Shown here piece by piece: positions 58,939 through 64,000 of a stretch of DNA of 64,000 bases; position 1 is the first letter of the stretch; each line of letters opens with the position of its first letter. Where the stretch lies: positions 868,001-932,000 of the forward strand of contig CANNBP010000001.1 in assembly GCA_947502885.1 (NCBI GenBank). Reading direction: 5' to 3'. Source of the stretch: an uncultured Aquimarina sp. (GTDB lineage: Bacteria > Bacteroidota > Bacteroidia > Flavobacteriales > Flavobacteriaceae). The position numbers and the translations under genes were made by a program. A model generated the notes under the pieces. The model made no database searches. It was not told where the DNA came from and worked only from the letters and a program-made list of their open reading frames with translations.

Positions 58939-59640
58939 ATGCTAATTTCTGCTTTTATATTAGGGCTATTAGGTAGTTTTCATTGCATAGGCATGTGTGG
59001 TCCTATTGCATTTATGCTTCCAGTGGGGCAATCTACCCCTACCCAAAAGTTTTTCAAGGTATTTCTATATCATTTTGGACGTTTATTTGCCTATAGCATC
59101 ATTGGATTACTTTTTGGAATTCTAGGAAAAAGTTTGAATATCTTTGGTTTACAGCAAAAGCTATCTATCCTCATTGGTATAATAATGATCATTCTCGTTC
59201 TTATACCATACTCTACTCTTTCAAAATACAATTTTTCTAACCCCATATACAAACTCATTACTCAAGTTAAACATAACTTAGGTCTTGCTTTACAAAAGAA
59301 AACACCAGATACTTTTCTTTCTATAGGTTTTCTAAATGGATTTTTACCTTGTGGATTGGTTTACATGGCGGTGTTTGGAGCTATTGCATCTGGTCATATC
59401 CTTAAGGCTAGTTTATATATGTTACTCTTTGGGTTGGGTACAATACCATTAATGACTGTAACAATATATACCAAAGATTTTATAACACAGAACATGCGTT
59501 TACGTATTCAAAAAATAATACCAGTATTGGTTATCTTAATCGGTATACTATTCATCATTAGAGGTATGGGTTTAGGGATCCCATACCTTTCTCCAAAGCC
59601 TGTAACAGAATTGGTATCGACAAGTTTTGAATGCCATTGA
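58939..59640 (+). CDS. DsbD/TauE-like (SafE-domain) membrane protein, cco operon end
   Basis: A 233-residue membrane protein with about six helices. Motif GSFHCIGMCGPIAFML near the N-terminus and NGFLPCGLVYMAVFG in the middle are the DsbD_2/sulfite-exporter TauE-SafE-type signature, with cysteines Cys16, Cys20 and one in LPCGL. Genes of this type close many cbb3 operons and are thought to act in thiol or copper handling for the oxidase; which one is not shown by sequence. A terminator-like hairpin follows. Confidence 0.85.
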   Translation: MLISAFILGLLGSFHCIGMCGPIAFMLPVGQSTPTQKFFKVFLYHFGRLFAYSIIGLLFGILGKSLNIFGLQQKLSILIGIIMIILVLIPYSTLSKYNFSNPIYKLITQVKHNLGLALQKKTPDTFLSIGFLNGFLPCGLVYMAVFGAIASGHILKASLYMLLFGLGTIPLMTVTIYTKDFITQNMRLRIQKIIPVLVILIGILFIIRGMGLGIPYLSPKPVTELVSTSFECH

Positions 59641-59646
59641 TGTTTA

Positions 59647-59686
59647 TTTCGTCCTAAAACATAAGTAGGCATATTTTAAGACGAAA
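59647..59686. terminator. Hairpin terminator after the cco operon
   Basis: TTTCGTCCTAAAACAT at 59647-59662 pairs with ATATTTTAAGACGAAA at 59671-59686, with 8 bases in the loop and only G-U/mismatch defects at two positions. It sits just after the cco operon and before the convergent DoxX gene. Confidence 0.68.
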
Positions 59687-59731
59687 CACCCTAACCGTCA
59701 TTTACAACAACAATCAAATACTATTCTATTT

Positions 59732-60148
59732 TTAATCCCATTTAAAACTCTTGGACAATGCATATTTTCCAGCTCCCATGAAAAAAATAACTATAGCCCC
59801 AAATAAATATAAACCTTGTAGTTCTATACCCCATCCTCCAAATTGATTTAGAGTAAAAACATCAGACGTATGTGCCATCAAAATTGCTACCAACATATTA
59901 ATCCCCAAAATTAAACCTGCTAATCGAGCTCTAAAACCTATAATTATAAAGACCGGAGCAATGATTTCGCCTATAAAAACAGCATATGCTATGGTCTCTG
60001 GAAGCCCCAAACCGCTCAACAAACTTTTGATAAACGAATAATTGGATCGTAAATTCGCTATACCATGTAATATAATAAGTACCCCTATACTTAATCGTTG
60101 TATTAGTAATCCTGTTTCTTTGTTTTGAATTTCTTCTAAAGTTTTCAT
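59732..60148 (-). CDS. DoxX family membrane protein
   Basis: A 138-residue protein with four membrane segments: LLIQRLSIGVLIILHGIANL, TIAYAVFIGEIIAPVFIIIG, LAGLILGINMLVAILMAH and GLYLFGAIVIFFMGAGKY. The LSIGVLIILHG and FIGEIIAPVF stretches are DoxX/MauE-like. DoxX proteins are often linked with thiol-oxidative or quinol metabolism. A Crp-type site GTGACAAATATCAC lies 83 bases upstream but with no -7 at the usual distance. Confidence 0.85.
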   Translation of the reverse strand: MKTLEEIQNKETGLLIQRLSIGVLIILHGIANLRSNYSFIKSLLSGLGLPETIAYAVFIGEIIAPVFIIIGFRARLAGLILGINMLVAILMAHTSDVFTLNQFGGWGIELQGLYLFGAIVIFFMGAGKYALSKSFKWD

Positions 60149-60230
60149 GTGTTCTATTTTTTGAAATTATAATGATGTAAAATTCACTAAACTTCAAATT
60201 AGACCATAGGACTATAGTCACTATTAATTT

Positions 60231-60244
60231 GTGACAAATATCAC
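60231..60244. promoter_or_regulatory. Crp-type palindrome upstream of doxX
   Basis: GTGACAAATATCAC is an exact GTGA-N6-TCAC inverted repeat. It contains a TGACAAATATCA core like the FNR-type sites, but on the minus strand no TANNTTTG begins 23 bases away. So it may be read by a different Crp-family protein, or be coincidental. Confidence 0.45.
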
Positions 60245-60387
60245 TTGTTACAAATGACCTGTATGCCAACATACCCCTACTCATCAGCTTTTGGATAAAC
60301 TATATAGATCATCTTTTATTCATCCATAAGAGGGTTATACTGTAACAGATATAATTAATTGTTCTTTTTATATTAAGAGGCACAACT

Positions 60388-60552
60388 ATGTTTGGTTATC
60401 TTATTCAAATAAAAAAACCAAAATCAGATATCACACGTATTAAACAAAGTGAAATGGTAAAAGGATATGACAAAATCAGCATCACTATACATTCTAAAGA
60501 AACCAATGAACTGGGAAAAGGCGAATATTTTGTAAAGCGTATCGGAAACTAA
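60388..60552 (+). CDS. 54-residue hypothetical protein
   Basis: ATG 60388 to TAA 60552. Starts MFGYLIQIKKPKSDITRIKQ and ends GKGEYFVKRIGN; basic and soluble, with strand-rich character. It occurs in the 1.1-kb stretch between DoxX and the rhodanese gene, and a strong terminator follows 114 bases later. It is not recognised. It is too short for certainty, but codon use and downstream terminator support a gene. Confidence 0.5.
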   Translation: MFGYLIQIKKPKSDITRIKQSEMVKGYDKISITIHSKETNELGKGEYFVKRIGN

Positions 60553-60665
60553 AAGCGTTATACAACATTGTAAAAATTCGCTATCCAGTTTTTACGAGTT
60601 ATAGTCAGTAAAACATCACATAAAATCTTATAAAAAAGGTTTATGAATCAAAGACCTAAAAAATT

Positions 60666-60691
60666 AAAAGAGTGCTTTTTAGCACTCTTTT
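60666..60691. terminator. Perfect hairpin terminator
   Basis: AAAAGAGTGC at 60666-60675 and GCACTCTTTT at 60682-60691 form a perfect 10-base stem with a 6-base loop TTTTTA. It ends the transcript of the 54-residue ORF on the plus strand and of the minus-strand ORF at 60726-60860 that faces it. Confidence 0.78.
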
Positions 60692-60725
60692 GATTCGATA
60701 ATTCTAATATATGTTTCTACTATAT

Positions 60726-60860
60726 TTAAGCCTGTAGCTTATGATGTGTTCCAAATCTTATTTCTCTCATTTTGGCATCTATATATTGTTTCCAATCTTC
60801 AAGGTTATCCGTTTTCCTTTTAGGAATATATGAGCTTTTTAATAGTAATTTAGTTTTCAT
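60726..60860 (-). CDS. 44-residue hypothetical protein
   Basis: A minus-strand ORF from ATG (60860) to TAA (60726): starts MKTKLLLKSSYIPKRKTDNL and ends with RFGTHHKLQA, basic and soluble. It stops 34 bases from the bidirectional hairpin, the pattern expected of a convergent gene pair. The remaining interval 60861-61250 shows no further ORF by eye; it probably contains the promoters of this and the rhodanese gene. Confidence 0.45.
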   Translation of the reverse strand: MKTKLLLKSSYIPKRKTDNLEDWKQYIDAKMREIRFGTHHKLQA

Positions 60861-61250
60861 AAAAGATTTTTTAGTTAATATTTCCCCTTTTACAAGATAC
60901 TATACCAATCATGATGCCAAATTTTATTAATCTATAGGAAACAAACTAATAAAAGCATGATCAGAAAATCATTTTTAAGAAATCATACATGTTCAATTTA
61001 TATTTTTTTACTGTAATTTCTATTGTTTTTGTCTCAACCATGTTTTCTAATAATTTATAGTATCTCACATAAACTTTTATTACTTACCACTTACTATTGA
61101 CTTAAAATATTCTAATTAATATAATTGTTAGTTAAAGATCATAGTATAACTATAATAAAATTCACGTTAACTAAATGAAATACCTTGTTTACTCATTCAT
61201 AGTATGATGAATAAAGTAATAGTCATAGTTTTAACAAAAAAAGAATAACT

Positions 61251-61838
61251 ATGAACAAGCATGTATTAATACTATTCCTTTTAATAGGATCTGGACAAGC
61301 CTTTAGTCAAGAAAAATCCCAAAATGATTACCCTAAGTCCTTAGCCAACTATAGCGACTTTAAAAATTTAGTACAAGAAGTTGAAAACTACAGAAAAAAA
61401 AGGCTCATTAATCTGGAAACTTTTCTAAAAATGAGTAAAGAAAAAAAAGTAGTTATTCTAGATACTCGTTCTGCCTTAAGATATCAAAGAAAACACTTAA
61501 AAGGTGCCATACATTTAAATTTCTCAGACTTTACGCAAGAGAATTTATGGGAGTTAATTCCTGATCCAAATACAAAAATTTTGATTTATTGTAATAACAA
61601 TTTTAATGATGACCAAATTAATTTTACAACAAAAATTGTAAAACCAAGCAAGAAGGATAGAAGTTTAGCTACAAAAACTGAAACATTGGTCAATAGAAAA
61701 TTTATAACATTAGCTCTAAATATTCCAACATTTATCAATCTATATGGGTATGGATATAAAAATGTTTATGAATTAGATGAACTAGTAAACGTTAATGATT
61801 CAAGGCTAGAATTTGAAGGTAGCGAAGTAAACCAATAA
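61251..61838 (+). CDS. Secreted rhodanese-like domain protein
   Basis: A 195-residue protein with a signal peptide (HVLILFLLIGSGQAFSQE). The rhodanese core is residues about 60-185: VVILDTRSALRYQRKHLKGA with IHLNFSDFTQ, then ILIYCNNNFNDDQ with Cys114 at the active-site position, and a late NLYGYGYKNVYEL that replaces the usual GG-x-x-W region. The insert between Cys114 and that end is unusually long (about 40 residues). The protein would act in the periplasm on sulfur or thiol compounds; the substrate is unknown. Confidence 0.82.
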   Translation: MNKHVLILFLLIGSGQAFSQEKSQNDYPKSLANYSDFKNLVQEVENYRKKRLINLETFLKMSKEKKVVILDTRSALRYQRKHLKGAIHLNFSDFTQENLWELIPDPNTKILIYCNNNFNDDQINFTTKIVKPSKKDRSLATKTETLVNRKFITLALNIPTFINLYGYGYKNVYELDELVNVNDSRLEFEGSEVNQ

Positions 61839-61939
61839 GAGGTAACAACAGTGTTTTATACAAGTTTTGGTACTTAAACAAGAGTTAGCTACTTTTAATC
61901 CCACTATAAAATGAAATATTCAAATTATTAATTAAAGGA

Positions 61940-62677
61940 ATGATTAAAATTCTTACGATAACCACGCTATTCTGTATGTCGATTGCATATACTCAAAAAG
62001 TTGAAATTGATACCTTGAGATTCAATGAAAATAAAGAATATAGAAGTATTAGTTCTGGTAAAATTAACTTTCCAATTGTAAGAACGGGAAGTAAGAAAGT
62101 TGATTCAATTATCAACTTTGATTTAAAAAATGAAATCACCTCTAATGAGTATGCAGACTCATCTATAGAATCAACTTTATTACAATGGACAGAAAGCATA
62201 ATTAATTCTCTCGATTTTAAAATAACGTATAATGACAACGGGATCTTATCTCTTAATATTACTACAGAAGGTTGCGGTTCGTACTGTACATACATGACAA
62301 ATTATTTTAACTATTCAACAATAACCGGAAAACCAATTGATATTTCAGAAATAATAGATACCACAGGAGCATTTAAGACCTTGGTCTATCAAGATAAAAA
62401 AGCGCAATTCGAGCAAAGTAAAAAAGATTTGAAAGAAATGCGTAACAACCCAGAATTAGAAGTCGATCAAACAATATATGAATTGGCATTAGAGTATTAT
62501 TTAAACTGCGAAAACTCTTTTGATTTCAAAACTTTTGCATTATATCCCAATCAATTAGAAATTATTCAACCTTGTTCTCTCCCAAATGCAATTAAAAATC
62601 TAACACCAATACTTAGTTTTAAGTATGATAATTCTATTATTAAAAACTATTTAAAGATTAAAAACTTACTAGACTAA
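61940..62677 (+). CDS. Secreted DUF3298/DUF4163-like protein
   Basis: A 245-residue protein with signal peptide (IKILTITTLFCMSIAYTQ). The N-terminal core (SSGKINFPIVRTGSKKVDSI, INFDLKNEI) and the C-terminal half (DFKTFALYPNQLEIIQPCS, ISEIIDTTGAF) follow the PdaC-like DUF3298 layout of predicted peptidoglycan-related proteins. A GCGSYC disulfide-like motif lies in the middle. It precedes a SUKH-like gene by 81 bases. A role in the cell envelope is plausible, not proved. Confidence 0.74.
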   Translation: MIKILTITTLFCMSIAYTQKVEIDTLRFNENKEYRSISSGKINFPIVRTGSKKVDSIINFDLKNEITSNEYADSSIESTLLQWTESIINSLDFKITYNDNGILSLNITTEGCGSYCTYMTNYFNYSTITGKPIDISEIIDTTGAFKTLVYQDKKAQFEQSKKDLKEMRNNPELEVDQTIYELALEYYLNCENSFDFKTFALYPNQLEIIQPCSLPNAIKNLTPILSFKYDNSIIKNYLKIKNLLD

Positions 62678-62758
62678 GGTACTATTCGGGTTAACTTGAT
62701 TTATAAATCAAAGTCATTTTGTTAGTTTAATAACATATCTTATAAAAAAATACAATCA

Positions 62759-63289
62759 ATGTTGAATTTAAGACATATAGAAGTTATAAAAAACGAATTA
62801 TTGGCTGCTCATAATGTCACAATAAACTTTCCTAAGAAAATTACTTTTGAGTTCCCTGAAAGTTATAAAAAGATCGTATCTAACATAAAAACCACCGAAA
62901 TATCTGCTGAGTGTATTCTATTCAATTCTGTAAAGTCGGTGAATGAATCTAAAGAATTTGCAGATATCGATTATTGGAGTAAAGAGTTTGAAATTGATCA
63001 AATAAAAGATTATTGGTTTTTTGGTGCAAATGGACAAGGTGATTTATGGATTTTACATAAAAACGACAGTGTTTTCTTTTATGATCATGCTAAGGGTAAA
63101 ATATCACAAGAAAATTTAATTGATTTAGAGATGAGTTTTGAAAAATGGTTACAGTTTGCTTTTTTAAATAAACAATTAGAAGAAATTGATAATAATCAAG
63201 CCTTGACTTTAGAAATTAAAAATAGGTATAAAGCAAAGTTGTTAAAAATAAGTACAGGGTTGGCCAAAAATTATCCTTTTGAGATCTAA
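62759..63289 (+). CDS. SMI1/KNR4 (SUKH)-family protein
   Basis: A 176-residue soluble protein. Typical SUKH pieces: PKKITFEFPESYKKIVSNIK near the N-terminus, then DYWFFGANGQGDLWILHKND (the family's W-F-G-x-x-x-G-D-x-W block) and FYDHAKGKISQENLIDLEMS followed by the terminal FEKWLQFAFLNKQL helix. SUKH proteins are often immunity proteins, and this copy stands outside the 35-kb array, next to a DUF3298-like secreted protein. Its cognate toxin, if any, is not visible. Confidence 0.82.
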   Translation: MLNLRHIEVIKNELLAAHNVTINFPKKITFEFPESYKKIVSNIKTTEISAECILFNSVKSVNESKEFADIDYWSKEFEIDQIKDYWFFGANGQGDLWILHKNDSVFFYDHAKGKISQENLIDLEMSFEKWLQFAFLNKQLEEIDNNQALTLEIKNRYKAKLLKISTGLAKNYPFEI

Positions 63290-63542
63290 ATCAATTAAAA
63301 TACGTTTTTAAACACCAGTAGCTTTCTTCAAAATTATATGCTTTTTTAAAAGTAATAACCCCAAATTAATCCTTAATTCTTTCTACCATAACAAATCAAG
63401 GCACATAACATTTGTTTCTTACACTATACCCCAATTCTCATAAAACACTAAATATCAGTAAATTAAAATCTTTTTATTTAACAACGGTAAAGCGTTTATA
63501 TAAATTTTTCTAAAACTATGTTATTTAGTTAGGATTCCTTAC

Positions 63543-63550
63543 TATATTTG
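63543..63550 (+). promoter_or_regulatory. Candidate -7 element before the thioredoxin-like gene
   Basis: TATATTTG matches TANNTTTG and lies 39 bases before ATG 63589. No clear TTG -33 element was seen at the usual distance, and the 299-base gap 63290-63588 otherwise has nothing recognisable. Confidence 0.5.
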
Positions 63551-63588
63551 TAATGCAATTTTGCATTAATTAAAAATTTCTATCAAAA

Positions 63589-63822
63589 ATGAATAAATCA
63601 ATTTTCTATCACGCAGGATGTAGTGTTTGTGTAAGTGCAGAACAAGATATTATCAACCTAATCGGTAAAGAAAACATTGAGGTGGTTAACATAGGAGAAG
63701 ACAAAAGTAGAATTGAAGAGGCCGAAAACGCTGGGGTATTATCAGTTCCCGCCCTTGTAACTCCTAATGGCAACACCTTACACATTAATTTTGGTGCATC
63801 TATTACAGATGTAAAAGCATAA
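63589..63822 (+). CDS. Small thioredoxin/glutaredoxin-fold protein
   Basis: A 77-residue protein: strand KSIFYHAG, then CSVC (Cys11 and Cys14, C-x2-C) in GCSVCVSAEQDIINL, a second strand and helix, then the cis-proline region LSVPALVTPNG. This is the core of a minimal thioredoxin fold, shorter than thioredoxin and close to small glutaredoxin-like proteins. A thiol-disulfide role is probable. A hairpin terminator follows. Confidence 0.85.
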   Translation: MNKSIFYHAGCSVCVSAEQDIINLIGKENIEVVNIGEDKSRIEEAENAGVLSVPALVTPNGNTLHINFGASITDVKA

Positions 63823-63833
63823 CACCTATTGAT

Positions 63834-63866
63834 AAAAGTAGCGTGCATACCTTGTACGCTGCTTTT
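63834..63866. terminator. Hairpin terminator
   Basis: AAAAGTAGCGTGCA pairs with TGTACGCTGCTTTT (63853-63866) with two G-U pairs in 14; five loop bases. It starts 12 bases after the thioredoxin-like stop. Confidence 0.72.
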
Positions 63867-63958
63867 ATTATGAATACGTTATAACAACTTTACAATTAGA
63901 TGGCATAATCAAGATACACAATAACAATTGAAATATAGATTTGATTAATCAGGATTGC

Positions 63959-64000
63959 TAACTTTGTGCCTTAGAAAAAAATAAGATAATGGCTATAGGT
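63959..64000 (+). promoter_or_regulatory. -7 element and first codons of a further gene at the window edge
   Basis: TAACTTTG at 63959-63966 matches TANNTTTG, and ATG at 63989 opens a frame (MAIG...) that continues past base 64000. The distance from -7 to ATG (about 22 bases) is plausible. The rest of the gene is outside the window. Confidence 0.5.

Noticed and set aside
1..64000. CRISPR arrays, tRNA or rRNA genes, riboswitches, complete insertion sequences
   Set aside because: No regular repeat-spacer pattern, no tRNA cloverleaf or rRNA-like stretch and no transposase were found by eye; weak cases were not reported.

Overview
The window looks like a chromosome segment of a marine Flavobacteriia bacterium (Bacteroidota, Aquimarina-like). 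The reasons are the strongly AT-rich sequence, a type IX secretion (T9SS) sorting domain in a pseudogene, the fused ccoNO oxidase gene, TANNTTTG-type -7 promoter elements, few clear Shine-Dalgarno sequences and very short intergenic gaps. No rRNA, tRNA or CRISPR array was seen.

Region 1 (1 to about 35.6 kb) is one uninterrupted plus-strand run of about 55 short, mostly unrelated genes. Many overlap by a few bases. Several resemble families that recur beside polymorphic toxin (Rhs/WapA/contact-dependent) genes: SMI1/KNR4 (SUKH)-like, ankyrin and leucine-rich-repeat proteins, DUF2947, DUF6304, DUF6714 and DUF6756-like proteins, and a free-standing EF-Tu domain III-like protein. About a fifth have signal peptides or lipoboxes. 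No toxin gene is visible, so I read this as a large orphan immunity-gene array whose toxin or delivery gene would lie upstream of base 1. The gaps hold a 161-bp near-perfect-length palindrome, an attC-like palindromic element, a recurrent intergenic block placed before unrelated genes, tandem duplications (two 685-residue LRR proteins and a 182/186-residue pair), a frameshifted gene and several gene stumps. All of this points to cassette-like turnover.

Region 2 (35.7 to 43.1 kb) carries a Crp/Fnr-family regulator, a zinc alcohol dehydrogenase, a decayed vanadium-haloperoxidase-like gene with a T9SS sorting domain, a SAM methyltransferase divergent from a LysR regulator, a universal stress protein, cardiolipin synthase and a patatin phospholipase.

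Region 3 (43.1 to 60.2 kb) is a low-oxygen/stress block: a lipoprotein, an Hsp20, a small stress-linked protein and three tandem two-domain Usp proteins on the minus strand, divergent from ccoI (copper ATPase), a PdxH-like gene and a cysteine-rich TIM-barrel-like protein. After a decayed S41 peptidase come ccoS, ccoNO, ccoQ, ccoP, ccoG, fixH and a DsbD/TauE-like membrane protein, then a DoxX protein. FNR-type sites (TGAYNNNNRTCA, one with a mismatch) precede these genes; in eight cases a sequence matching or close to the -7 element begins exactly 23 bases after the site, which indicates a compact FNR regulon.

Region 4 (60.2 to 64 kb) has two very short ORFs, a secreted rhodanese-like protein, a DUF3298-like secreted protein, another SUKH-like protein, a small thioredoxin-fold protein and the first codons of a further gene.
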